64,000 nt of DNA from Phoronis australis (lineage: Eukaryota > Phoronida > Phoronidae), in assembly GCA_002633005.1 (NCBI GenBank), contig NMRA01000005.1, positions 287,678 through 351,677 of the forward strand, in the 5' to 3' direction. Both the position numbers and the translations under genes were made by a program. The notes under the pieces are model-generated. The model saw only the letters and a list, made by a program, of their open reading frames with translations, was not told the DNA's origin and ran no database searches. This document shows, piece by piece, positions 23,103 through 34,859 of this stretch (position 1 is its first letter; the number at the start of each line of letters is the position of its first letter).

Positions 23103-23985
23103 GGCTACCGTCGGTATTCACCCTTATAAGCGCCCAGGGTGCTTAGAAAAATTCGTTTCGGAAAGGAGGCGCTTTGTTGTAGCCTAAGGCGGTTGAAATC
23201 CGGTCTCTGAAACGGGTGAAATCGGAAGCTAGGATTCATCAAATTTACGTGCTGTGACGTATCTATAACCTATAACAGACTTTTTACAAAACTGTGGTGC
23301 ATTGCTATCAAACTTTGTTGTTAAATTACGTTTTTTTTTTAAAAAAAGTGTGCTCAAATCCCCACTTGCCGACTGATGCGTCGCTGCCTCGCGATCGTCG
23401 ATAGAGCAACTTGAATTCTTGAGTAAAAATACAGTTTCGACTCAACAAATTTCCTGAAATCCTCCTTAAGTTTTCCAAATGGCGTCCCTAAAATTTTTAG
23501 GTTCCTGTGGAGTCGGGAATAACTGCAGATTAAGTCCAAATCTGTGCTAGCTCGCACCCCGCAACACAAGAAAAATCTGGACGAACACACATGTTGTCAC
23601 ATGACGTTTGTTTTGAAGTTAGTCTACAAGTGTGTGCCGAGTGAGGGAGCGCGTGCGTGTCATCAGAGTTCATTTGCCAGAGTAGCAGTCCCATATATAT
23701 GTAGGCCCTAGCGCGCGCTTCTTGGCCACGTGCTCATTAACACTGGTCAAGTTTTGATTCGCGGTTTTTACGTGTACAAAGTAATCTGGATTCCTGTTGA
23801 GGGAGAAGATCTGTACAGGAAAGATACAATACAATAGAATCCCGTTGACAAGTACGCTGTGTCTGTTCTGAAAGGCCTGACCATAGCGGGACACGTTACT
23901 CGCAAGATCAGTAAAACTTTTGCGTTCTTTTTGAAGCACTGCGGAAGTTTGAAGTGTACAGCCACGGCTAAATACGCATGCCCTG
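23103..23985 (+). mobile_element. TIR element relic, copy in Y
   Basis: It matches 7164-8013 closely and continues beyond the X breakpoint with GTGTACAGCCACGGCT, which corresponds to about 28657 in the complete element at 27460-28895. Further right the similarity fades. No protein is encoded; short open frames here are chance. Confidence 0.65.
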
Positions 23986-24712
23986 AATAACACGCTTACA
24001 CGAAAGTCACGCATTTCTAAAGATATGCGTGGATTTTCACCGCTCGTCCTTCTGAGCGGCTTTTACCAGGATCCAAAAGAGCGCGGTACCAGAGTCTGAC
24101 TCAGTTGGGTTGATCGCATTGTGTGGTGCAAGCAAGACCCAATTAAGTGTAACTACCCGACCTTAAACTATAGTTAACATTTCTACCTGTACAATACTGG
24201 CGAATTTTCAAAATGCATTAACCAACAGTTTTCGTTATAAACAAATACAGCGGTATTCAGGTGGAAAAACAACCAAGTTTGGTTTTCAATTTTTAAAAAT
24301 CGATGATGTATTAAACTAAAAACTACAAACATTGGGTACGATTGAAGATAAACGACTGTGGGTATTGATATACTCGGTGGATTTACAAATGCTGATCAGA
24401 GTTAACAATATTACGTGGATTATTCTTTTAATATACAACTAAGCTACATTGAAACATCTATAAACAACACACAGTGACTAAATTAGATGTCAATAACTTT
24501 TAAAACATCGCTTATGGCCCAGTGCATGCCGAACTACTTTACTCAAGGAGTAAGTACACTAACCGGAAAACTGATGCGCCAACTTCGATAGCTAGCTTGT
24601 AGTTGTAATGGAACACGTGTAAAGACAAGAAGACGGCTAGCTTTGTTGTCAACAAGAGAGTGCAAGCAGTGGATGAAGTTGTTTAGTGGGCAAGAACTGT
24701 GATTTCATTTCT

Positions 24713-24985
24713 ATGCGCCCACATATTTATATGTGGACGCATTATGCCGTCATCTGCTTCCGTCCGTCCGTCCGGGCAGCATCCGTCTGGCGTCTGCTGC
24801 TCTATCTCCAAAACCGATTGACGTATGTTCTTGAAATTTTGCACATGTGTTCTTTTCATGGATGGGACGGCATGAGCGAACTTCCAGACGGATCCGAACT
24901 GGTGTGTCCCCTAGTGGCAATTTCAGTTTTTTACGTTTAACCTCTGTTTCTTCAAAGGTCCTCAACATATTTTCATAAGATTTGG
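24713..24985. repeat. CTAGTGG module repeat, left-end fragment
   Basis: It starts with the same hairpin and GACGCATTATGCCGTCATC and contains one core (CCCTAGTGGCAA near 24909). It stops abruptly at TTCATAAGATTTGGT, where gypsy gag sequence begins. Confidence 0.65.
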
Positions 24986-27900
24986 TAAAAGAAAAGGAGG
25001 GAAGAAAACAGGCAAGGCAAAGTACAGAAGGATAGGGATTTTCCAAAGGGAACAAGTCCCCGTTGTGGAAAAAAGACCACGCGGCAAAGGATTGTCGTTT
25101 TAAAGAGACTGAATGTCGTTTCTGTCACAGGAAGGGTCATACAGAGGCTGTATGTCTAAGCAAAAGAAAGACTAGGGATAAAGTAAGCAGTACTTTAAGC
25201 AAGGCCAGAATAGAAAGTTAGTCACATTTCGGATTGAGATTCAATTCAGATTGTTGTTCACATATGCGGCAAAAAACAGACATTTGACGTAGATACTGGA
25301 TCACCGGCCAATTTCATTTCTGAGAAGGTTTGGTTTAAACATGGGAAACCTGTTTTATTTCCATCACACAGTCAGTATTTCGCGGCAAATGAAAAATCAT
25401 TACCAGTTTTGGGAAAATGCAACATTACAGTCCGATTCGCAACATACAGCAAACATTGAATTAGTTGTAAGCAAACACGATTTGAATATTTTTGGCTGAA
25501 CGGCAGTTCGACAGTTAAAGATTGATGTCACTGCACTCTGTAGGAATTCCATTTTGCGTGATGACAACCAAAATGACAAAGTTGGTGTTGTTTGTCATGA
25601 GGACAAGAAAAGTGATGTAGAGTTTCAGCACGCGTGCAAAATCATCTGCGATGAATTTCCAGACCTATTCAAGCCTGGGATGTTTAAAAGGTTTCGAATT
25701 AGATATAAAATTCAAGCCTGATATGTCCAACCAATACTTTGCAAACCTCGCACAGTACTTTTTGCATCACTGGATGACTTGAATCAGGCATAAGATGCTG
25801 GTATTAAGCGTGGAATTTGGGAACCTACACAATTCAACGAGTATGGAACACCAGTTGTCCCGATAAGAAAACCACAGCTTCCTGGCCAAAGTAAATGGAG
25901 ATTAAGAGTATGCGGAGATTATTCAGTAACGATAAATCCTCAGCTTGAAACTCATCGACATCCGCTATACCCCTGCCTGAAGATCTTATGTGAAAATTAA
26001 CTCGCTGGCAGATTTTATTTCACAAAAATTGATTTGGGGGATGCGTATAATCGGATTAAATTAACTTCGGAAATTCAGAGACGTCTGGCACTATCCACAC
26101 ATCGTGGAGTTCTTCTACAAAAGAGATTGCCATTTGGGATTAGTTCAGCCCCTGGTTATTTCCAGGATATCATGGACAAATTAACTAGCGATTTAAATGG
26201 CGTGGTTGTAATACTTAATTGGATGATATTTTAGCAAGCGGTCGCAACGTAAACATCTTCAAAATCTACGAAACGTACTCCAGCGTTTGCAAGACAGTGG
26301 AATGAGATGTCGCTTGGAAAAATGCTCATTTGGTCAGCAAACTGTAGAATATACTTAGGTCACATGCATTCACGTGATGGTATTAAGAAAGGTAACAAAG
26401 TGGACGCTATTTTGAAAATGCCAGCCCCATCAGATGTTTCTCATCTACGTTTGTTCCTTGGATCTGTTCAATTTTACGGAAAGTTTATTCCGAACTTATT
26501 TACCTTGATTGCTCCTCTGAGTCATTTGACGCGCAAAGATGTGCCATGGAAATGAGGAGCTGAGGAGAATGCAGTTTTTCAGCGTTTAAAAGAAATAATG
26601 TGTACAGATGCAGTTGTGGCTCATTTCGATCCTAAACAACAGTTGGGAATTTCATGTGATATGTACTTCTAATGTTGGAATTGGAGCCATTCTATTTCAT
26701 CGCTATCCTGATGGTAGCGAACATCCGATTGCCAACGTTTCAAAGACTCTCACGGACACTCAAAGGAGGTACAGTCAAATTCAACGTGAGGCTCTGGCAG
26801 TTGTTTTCGCACTAAAGAAATTTCACCAATTTCTTTTCGGAAGATGTTTCATTTTATAACTGTTCACTAACCTTTAGTTTCTATTTTCGAATCAACTAAA
26901 GGAGTTCCAGCTATGGCTGCTAATCGACTAGCAAGATGGGCGTTACATCTTGGCCATTATGAATACACAATAGAGTATCGGAAAACATCTGATCATTCTA
27001 ATGGAGATGCACTGAGTCGCGTACCCTGCGGTAAGGATCTAAAATTCGACAGGGAGGAAGAACAAGCAGACGTGAATGTGGTCTGTTCTGTTAAGCAAAA
27101 AGTAAGTCTACAATTGAACCTTGTTAACTGTAAATTGCTTAATAAAGAACCTAGAAAGGATTCTGACATTTCTAAAGCAATGAGATATGCCATATAGAAG
27201 GTTGGCCAGTTTCTATGGATTCCGAAGAATTGAAAGATACCTTGACCACGTACAGAAGATGGATGTCGGATAGTTATTCCAAAGAGATTACGAAAACAGG
27301 TGTTGGATCTGCTTCATATTGGCCATTGCCGAATGCAGAGAATGAAGCAACTAGCACGGACAGTGGTTTATTGGCCACATATTAATGAAGATATTGAAGA
27401 AGTGGTACGTCATTGCACTGCTTGTACTGAACATGAACACAGATCACCGAAAGCAGCTACCGTATTCGCCGTAATAACCACCCAGGGCGATTAGAAAAGT
27501 TCGGTTCAGGGGGGCGCTTATTAGAACCCAAGGCGGTTGAAACCCGGTATCCGAAACGGGTGAAATCGGAAGCTAAGATTCATCAAATTTACGCTCTGTG
27601 ACGTATCTGTAATCTATGAACTTTGAAAGACTTTCAACAAAACTGTGATGCATTGTTATCAAACTTTGCTGCTAAATTACGATCATTTTACAGAAAATTG
27701 TGCTGAAATCCCAGGGCGAAATTTCGCTGACTGACTACCTCGAAATCGCCATCTTCGATATGGCAACTTCAATGCTTGAATAAAAATAGTTTCGACTCAA
27801 GCAAATTACCTGAAATCCTCATTAAGTTTTATAAGTAGCGTCCCTAAGATTTTTTTTAAGTTCCTGTGGAGTCTGGATTAACAGCAGGTTTAAGTACAAA

Positions 27901-29800
27901 TCTGGGCAACATTGTGCCATCTACATGTATGATCAGCAACACGGCGAGAAAAATGTCTGGGTGAACACACATGTTGTTGTCGCGTGGCGTTTGTTTTGAA
28001 GTTCGTCTGCAAGTAAGCGAGCGCGTGCGTGTCACCAGAGCTCATTTGCCAAAGCAGAGACCGTCTTTTGGCCAGAGCCACGGAATCTAACGAGCTAGAT
28101 GTGCATTGTGTCTAAAGAAATTTGCACAAGCAGTAGGCCTAAACCAGAGCTTGTTTCATTCAGCACTTGCCGGTCTCGTGCTAAAAACGTTCGACATTTG
28201 TCTCGGTAAGGCCCATATTAGTCGCCGTGTAGCTGGATGCGTACGTAACTATCTGACAGTTATTTTTCGGTGTAAGGGTGTGTAAGCATTCACTGTCAGT
28301 TGTCATTTTATCAGATATTCGCCTTAAAAACACCAATTATTGTTAATCAACAATCCATCTCAAAAATAATGCAAACATGTTTTATAGTATTAGAAATTGT
28401 CGGAAGTTAGTGCCAATATTTATTTCTTACCGATGCTATGCTACCCGTTTCAGTAAATGGATAGTTCCCGACTAATGTCTTTGATGACGGGTTCACATTC
28501 ATATGTAGCGCGCGCTTCCTGGCCACGTGCGTTTAACACCGAGTTATTTTTATTCATGCGACAGTCGATGTGACTACTGAAAGGTCAGACCATACACGGT
28601 CGTGGCGAGAGTAGCAACGCTGTTGCGTTCTTTTTGAAGCGTTGCATTACTTTGAAGTGTATAGCCACAGCTTAATACAAACGTAGCTGCTATGTGCCGC
28701 TGGTGGTCTAGAAGAGCCGTGCAAAATTTTTTTGATAAATTGAAAACGTTACTGTAGCCGAGTTTTAGGACTGTATAGGTACGTCATTGTTCGCATGTAC
28801 AAGGCGTTCACGGATGGGCGCTTATTTCAGGAAAGTCTGAAAACACGTGGGGGGGGCGCTTATAGGGGCATGGGCGGTTATTACGGCGAATACGGTACTC
28901 ATCCATGGATGCTACCCAAAAAGCCATGTTGATGATGCCATAAACTTTCTTGGAACAAACTGGTTGCTCATGGTCGATATGTATTCTAAATGCCCATGTA
29001 TACAGCCAACATGTTCACTGTCAACAAAAACAACAACGGAATTGCTTGAAAGAGAGTTTGCGCATTTTGGTTATCCTCACACGTTAGTAACTGATAATGC
29101 GGCAGCATTTCACTCTGAAGAATACCAGGTGCCGAGAACGTGGTATTGTACACTTTACAGGTGCCCCCTAACCACCCAGCTATACAAATAGAGCTGCAGA
29201 GCGTTTGGCACGGACTTTCAATCAATCTCTGCAGAAATCTTCTTTGTCGCCAAAAGCAGCGTTACAAGGGTTTTTATTGAATATCGTCGTACACCTCTAG
29301 ATTCTGGTTATTCTCCAAGTGAACTCTAAATGGAAGACAAATTCGTTGTAAGCTAGTCAGCTTACGTCCTTCACCTGCTTATGTAACGCAAGGGAAGCAA
29401 TCAAGAAATGCTGCGAAACCACAAATTGCTGAGTCCGATCAAACAGGTATGTGTCAAAAATTCATATATATACCATTGGAATGCCATGTAATGCCTTGTG
29501 CATTAGGCCTTGTCAAAGTGGGGACCCTCGCTGGGTACCTGCTGTTGTGACCCGAGTTATGGGTCCACGTTCTGTCAAAGTGAAAGTCATGCCAAGTGGT
29601 CCAATCTGGCATCGTCATATCGATCAGTTGAGATCAAGGTATTGTTCTGAAGAAGATACAGATCCTGGAGATACCACATTTTTGTCAATTGGAGAATGCG
29701 ATACAGATATTGACAGACTAGCAAGGAAAACAGAAGAGGATTCAACTACAGCAACAGAGATGCATACAAGAAAATTGGAAAAGCAGAAGCGCCCATGACC
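24986..29800 (+). pseudogene. Degenerate Ty3/gypsy-type retrotransposon, copy Y
   Basis: Landmarks in order: a Gag basic stretch and zinc knuckle (about 25053-25160), protease DVDTGS (about 25290), reverse transcriptase with DLGDAYNRIKL and FGISSAPGYFQDIMDKL (26034-26234) whose YLDD-type active site has decayed, RNase H (26650-26860, EALAVVFALKKF and EYTIEYRKTSDHSNGDALSR), the integrase zinc region (27300-27460, HIGHCRMQRMKQ and CTAC) and the integrase core (28920-29190, MVDMYSKCP and TDNAAAFHSEEYQ). Stops and frameshifts occur throughout. The integrase is split by a TIR element at 27460-28895. No LTRs were found at the ends. Confidence 0.85.
27460..28895. mobile_element. Complete non-autonomous TIR element with TA target duplication
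   Basis: The inverted ends CCGTATTCGCCGTAATAACC lie at 27460 and, reversed, at 28895, flanked by TA on both sides (27458-27459 and 28896-27). Bridging the element over one TA brings the two halves of the gypsy integrase into one frame, which confirms the exact boundaries. Inside are long stretches shared with 7164-8013, 23103-23985 and, reversed, about 34860-35730. There is no transposase in 1,436 bp; the TA duplication is compatible with mobilisation by a Tc1/mariner-type enzyme, though other superfamilies also use TA. Confidence 0.88.
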
Positions 29801-30160
29801 CACAACTTCCAACGGGAAATGAACATGGGCCACACAACTTGAGAAGGTCTGAGAGACTTAAAAAAAGAATTAGCTTTCGCTTGTTTTAATATCGGTGTGC
29901 CGGTGTATCTTTGGCAATTGTCACACAGAGTAGATTTTGACAAAAAGCATATCGTTGTGGTCAACTTAAGGTAATTTATAATTAATGTTCAAGATTAATG
30001 ACAAAAATGCAAAAGTTAAAACTCAAGTAATCATTGTTTAGTCTGTCTGAGGTTGAAGTAACCGTGCAAATGCTCTGGAGCATTCCACTCACCCACGGCA
30101 GATGGCTTTTCAGGCTTGAAATCAAACATGAAGCTGAAACCTAAACCCCAATGAGCTATA

Positions 30161-30207
30161 TGTGTGTGTGTGTGTGTGTGTGTGCGCGTGCGTGCGTGCG
30201 TGTGTGT
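30161..30207. repeat. (TG)n microsatellite
   Basis: About 23 TG units with some CG variants. The minus-strand open frame across it is a translation of the repeat. Confidence 0.95.
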
Positions 30208-30678
30208 CATTGGTAAACACATTAGACACTACGGGGCCTTCGATAGTAAACTACCCCAACTAATGTGTATGCTGGAGTTCAGACCCTGAGCGGAATGGTC
30301 TTTAGTGTAACCAGTTTCAAACATTAGCCTTGGTTGATCACCATTTACTGACAGTACGTGTAATCCTACGTACCTTAATTGTAATCACTGTAGATAAGAA
30401 AAGTGCTAATTAAATATGAAGTTGTTGCAAGTGTTTGTACGGTAAGACCCGCCCAACAATTTTGGACAAAAATAATTACCCACGATTTTACATTTTGCAA
30501 AAACTCTCATGCTGCGTGACCACAATTTCTCAAAACAGATGGCAGATGCTTGTAGTACTTTTAGCTTATACTTGGTGTAACTTGAGCTTTGAAGGAGAAT
30601 TAGGGAAACCAATCCACTTGTCCACCATGCTGCTTCCTAAATTTGTGAGATTTTGCCAAGGTGTACCTCATGCTTGTA

Positions 30679-31502
30679 GTATGAGATGCGGTCACTTACT
30701 TAGAGACATGGTAGGTTGTTTCGGCAGACGTTTCAACCTGTCCGCCAGGTCTTTGTCGATGAATGAGGGATTTACCGCCTTTCGCTGGTTACATCATTAC
30801 ATCACGGACTACCGAGAATATGTCGAAGAGGTTGAATAAGTTGAAGAAGATTTGCGAGCCAATGTATACCAGGAATGGATGTTCACAGACCCCCCTAGTC
30901 GTAAATCCACTGACTAACTCAATGGTCCCTCCGTTGCCATCTCGATACATAAGAGGAGTGTCTGAACCCCTACAACACACTTACAGAACGCTGCATGGAA
31001 TTTCTTCTTACATGAAACTTATTAACACCCTCCGTTTTCTACTAGTCAGACCCAAAAATCCAACCCCGATGGCTAAACAATTTGGGGTCATATGCCAGCT
31101 GAAGTGTGACCAGGATCCCAACCACACCTACATTGGAGAAACCAAGAAACCGTTCCTTACCAGATTCAAAGAACCTCAGAATTAAACTAGACAGACCAAC
31201 AGCAGTACGGGGGAACACATATTGGCGACTGGGCATTCTCTCTCTTGAGTCATCCAGGATCCTAGCCAAAGAACAAAATTGGTATACTCGCAAGCTCAAA
31301 GAGTCAATAAACATCAGCAGTCAGCGCGCCCTCCCTTGAACCGGAACTGTGGACTCCAGTAACCCCGTGTGTATTCCAGCATTCTTAACCAGCGAAAGGC
31401 GGGAAATCCCTCATTCATTGACAAAGACCTGGTGGACCAGGTCGAAACATCTGCAAACAACCTACCACGTCTCTTAAGTAAGTGACCAATTGCATCTCAT
31501 AT
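30679..31502 (+). mobile_element. Foldback fragment of a Penelope-like element with GIY-YIG domain
   Basis: Between two inverted arms of about 110 bp (30679-30790 and 31387-31502; shared phrases include GGGATTT.CCGCCTTTCGCTGGTT) lies coding sequence of the C-terminal part of a Penelope-like retroelement: KYIxGVSEPLQ-type sequence (RYIRGVSEPLQHTYRTLHGI), the linker LRFLLVRPKN and the GIY-YIG nuclease signature HTYIGETKKPFLTRFKE near 31122. After a frameshift near 31180 it continues with STGEHILATGHSL and AKEQNWYTRKLKESI. The reverse transcriptase fingers and palm are absent. It cannot be active. Confidence 0.75.
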
Positions 31503-31580
31503 TACAATGCCTCTAGAGACGAACCTATTCTCCAGTACCTTGTCGTAATTTTTTTCTGAGTTTTCATTTTCTGTTTTCAG

Positions 31581-31630
31581 GTGGAAGAGATGGCTGTTCG
31601 ACGTGGTCACCACTCTAAGGAGCAGACCAA
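31581..31630 (+). CDS. Small exon upstream of the PARP-like exon
   Basis: A 50-nt exon lies between a strong acceptor (TTTTCTGTTTTCAG ending 31580) and donor GTAAGA at 31631. In the frame that joins the next exon (33508) it reads VEEMAVRRGHHSKEQTN, starting in phase 0 and leaving two bases. No start codon context is seen, so it is an internal exon. The upstream partner is unknown; exon B' ends in a compatible phase. Confidence 0.5.
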
Positions 31631-33507
31631 GTAAGAATGTCACAATGAAACTTTATTGAAAAGGTGCATGGCTTGTATCGCTGATTAAGTATTATGTGAG
31701 AATGATTGTGTGTAACAGACAGACTGAGTCATGTAACAATTGATCAGGAGCTGTCAAAATGTGCTATGTTTAAGCTGCTATACATCTGCCTTCCGTTAAA
31801 GAAACCAAACTTTTAACTTGTTAAACCCGCGCCCCGCCATTGTAAAATCGATGAGAAGGTTGGTTTGAGCTTAGAAAGAACTTAACAGTTTGTTGTCAAT
31901 GTTGAAAACCATTCCTAGCCCGCATAAAATTACCTGCCATATGAAAGCTACCTTGTTGAGTGTGCATGTCTTGAAAAAGCTCAGAAATCACCTCTAATGT
32001 GGGTGAGGAGCATTTCGATTCCTTGATGCAGTAACATCAAAGTATGTTTTTTTTGACAACAGATGTGGTTATAGCCGGCAGTCTTAAGAGTGTCATCTGT
32101 TTTAACACATTGTAGTTTTTGTCCTGCAAATTGTTTTTAATGAAGTTACTTGTTCAACTTAGGATAATGCTAACTAGCCAAGAAACATGGTTGTTAGTCT
32201 TCCTCCAGTGGAAGCCACACGCGTGCATGCAATCTCACTATGAGTTTAGGTATTCTCATGAACACAAGTATTCCCTCATAAGGTATATTTTTGCATGCAC
32301 CAGGATTATTAGACATGTTTATTTTCCAGTGACCTTAATTCCTCTATGTCCAGGTTGTTTGTGAGGGACCAGGTCCGTAGGAAGATTATCTAATAATTAA
32401 TGCATGGAGGGGAAACGAACCAGTTTGACTTGCCAAACTTATGCCTAATTCCTGTCGCCACCACCTCTTCCTCTCCCCAGTCTCCGACTGTTGCCACATT
32501 ACAGCATTTTCCCGTTGCTCTCAACTTGTTCGATTCTATAGCCCAACAACAAGTTGACAAGTTCACCTCTGTAGCCAATATCTTAACGACTGATTAACTC
32601 CATTCTGGCATTTATGTTTGGAGGGCCGGCTCTCTTTTGTTCGATAATTGCTCTTATCTCCGATCAGATCCTATCAGCCTGACTGGGCAGTGCTGCCAAA
32701 ATGAAAGTTAAGTTATAACATATGTGAACATAAACCTATAGATAATAGCAATTCTGAATTCCTTGTTAAATGCTGATCATGTTTAGTTTTTGAATCACCA
32801 AAATTGCCAAACTACAACAGAAATTAAGACAATCTGTTCTTCCAGGTTAAAGTAACCCAGTGAGGCCTGGTAGATAATTGGCCCGCTTGTTGTCATACGG
32901 GACACGACTGTCCTGGGCAGTTAACAAAGGAGCCAGATGTTATCGCACGTTCAGAACCCCTCGCGTCTGGAAAAATTGCTGAACGATAGAATGCTGTGAT
33001 GAATTTTGTACTGACCCCCTCGCTTGCCAGACGGGGGCAAACCCCTAGAAGGCAGCCATCACAACTTGAGTAACCATTTTTCAATAAAATTTCACTGAGA
33101 ATGAGACCTAGGAGCCGGCACAGATGGTTGTGTGCCTCAAATGAACTGTCAGCTGTTAGCTGACACCTCGTGCCAAAATTAAGTTAGTTGACAAATGTTC
33201 TCTTGAATTTTCTCTTACTGTCTTCCTTTTCTTGACTGCCCCCGGCCATACGCCGGTGTCAGTTGCTTCAGTTTAACCCTCGGAGGCATGAAAAGTATTG
33301 GAGGCACATAACCTCTTTGGCTCCACACTTCCTTAGGCTCTGGAGAGAACTATACAGTGGCCATTTTCTGTCCTTCAGTCACTTGTCCATTTCAGTAGGG
33401 AAAAGTTGCACACAATACGCACATGTTCTTGACCCATAGGTGTGTCCTTGGGGTTACTGGCTTTCAACTTGTGTGTTAAATTTGTAATCTTTATTGTTTT
33501 GTTGCAG
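31631..33507 (+). other. Intron between the two PARP-like exons
   Basis: About 1.9 kb with donor GTAAGA and acceptor TTTGTTGCAG. It holds no recognised repeat family; short open frames at 32119-32364, 32400-32597 and 32893-33084 show no family resemblance. Confidence 0.45.
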
Positions 33508-34094
33508 TTCAGAGTCATTGGAGAGGTGTGGAATCATCCATATTAGTGATGATGATGGTGATTCGTATAGTGCAGATGATGCCAGCTCTGATGATGTCGC
33601 CAGCACTGATGACGACGATGACAATTACCGTGGTGCACGGGCAGGAAGCCACAAAATGATGTATGGTAACTTCAGGGCTGCTCAGAAAAAGAGTCTCACG
33701 AACAGAAATGATAACCAAGTTGCAGGTGCTTCATCAGTGAACACTTCCAGAAATGCTACCAGTGATGTGGCAGCACATGTTGGCCGAAACTTAAGAAGTG
33801 CTGATGAATCGATGAAGAGCAGTAGAGCTGTGTGCGATGAGTTTCCTTGTCGTATGTTGCCGTTTGCACTGAACAGCCAGGGTGTACCAACTAACTGGTT
33901 ACACAGTTCGCCTGAAGATGCTGGTCTTTATAAAATATTTGAGCTCAAGGAGGCTGATTTTGAATACCAGGTGATAAGAAGTGAGCTGGATCTTGCACAG
34001 CTTAAAGTAACTCGAATCGAGCGAGTGCAAAATCACGTGCTTCTGGACACATATAAACACCAGATGACACACCTGAGTAATCATAGACCTCCTG
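33508..34094 (+). CDS. Partial PARP family protein: SUMO-interaction-like motif, acidic stretch and start of catalytic domain
   Basis: This 587-nt exon (acceptor TTGCAG ending 33507, donor GTGAGT at 34095) encodes about 195 residues. Near its start GIIHISDDDGDS fits a SUMO-interaction motif (hydrophobic IIHI followed by acidic residues), then an Asp/Ser-rich stretch. At the end, PTNWLHS, DFEYQVIRSEL and KVTRIERVQNHVLLDTYKHQM match the beginning of ADP-ribosyltransferase domains of the PARP family, where I.RIERVQNP.LW..Y is conserved. The HG[TS], Tyr and Glu motifs of the active site must lie on later exons, which I do not find between here and the next gene. Such enzymes transfer ADP-ribose from NAD to proteins. 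Which PARP subfamily is unclear. Confidence 0.65.
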
Positions 34095-34219
34095 GTGAGT
34101 GGAATTGTTAAATTTTTGGCAAAACAGTTGGAGTTTCTTTGAATACAGCTTTTCGAATAAGTTTCAGGTCATGGGAAATGAGCAGCAATTATAAATTTTT
34201 AAAAGTATCGGAAACCCTG

Positions 34220-34390
34220 TATTAGCATGCTATGAACATTCCCACTAAATAAAATTGGTTCTAACCCCGGTGTTTAAGGTAGACGGCGGGGTATGGAAAA
34301 TTGAACTAGACCGTATTTATCCACCTTGGCTGAGACGCGCTCGGCTCATGCTCAAAGGGATGCCGCCAAGCTGCTCTATTCATCGAGTCA
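34220..34390. repeat. Interspersed repeat (GAACTAGACCGTATTTATCC family), third copy
   Basis: A diverged copy of 6258-6420 with the shared phrases GAACTAGACCGTATTTATCC and GATGCCGCCAAGCTGCTCT. It lies immediately after the PARP-like exon, in its presumed next intron. Confidence 0.6.
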
Positions 34391-34584
34391 CGAGCGAGGA
34401 TAATTGACTTCGCTCATGCGGTTATGATCAGCTGATTACAGTCTAGCCTAACAACTGTACTTTTTATGGAGAGAATTTTACGTAGTTTTTACTGTAATAT
34501 TTGAAAAGAGGAGCGAAAACAAATACGAATACAACTTTGAATTTTTCAAATCGGCCCAGGATTAGAGATTTTGCAACACAGAAA

Positions 34585-34828
34585 CACTCACGATTACTTT
34601 CATTCGGCGCACACGAATACAAAAATACAGGACCCAAGTTAGGATTGTATAAATGTAGAACTACTCCGTGTGTTATTTAGGTTTTGGAAAAAATGCATTT
34701 TAATTACACTCACGATTACTTTCATTCGGCGCGCACGAATACAAAAATATAGGACCCAAGTTAGGATTGTATAAATGTAGAGCTACTCCGTGTGTTATTT
34801 AGGTTTTGGAAAAAATGCATTTTAATAC
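34585..34828. repeat. 122-bp tandem duplication
   Basis: Two head-to-tail copies (starting CACTCACGATTACTTTC at 34585 and 34707) differ at only a few positions. It is a local duplication without coding sense. Confidence 0.85.
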
Positions 34829-34859
34829 TCAAAATACGTTTTGTATAGCTAGTACAAGC

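Larger units (their letters stand above)
20466..26175 (+). repeat. Segmental duplication copy Y
   Basis: This is the counterpart of 4515-13095. It contains CTAGTGG modules, intron, exon B', a SINE-like piece, a TIR element and the gypsy fragment, in the same order and orientation as X, with almost no differences around B'. It keeps about 1.1 kb (23954-25052) lost from X and lacks X's recombinase insertion and solo LTR, so it serves as the empty-site reference for both. Confidence 0.85.

Noticed and set aside
30031-30222. Minus-strand frame with His-Thr repeats
   Set aside because: Translation of the (TG)n microsatellite.
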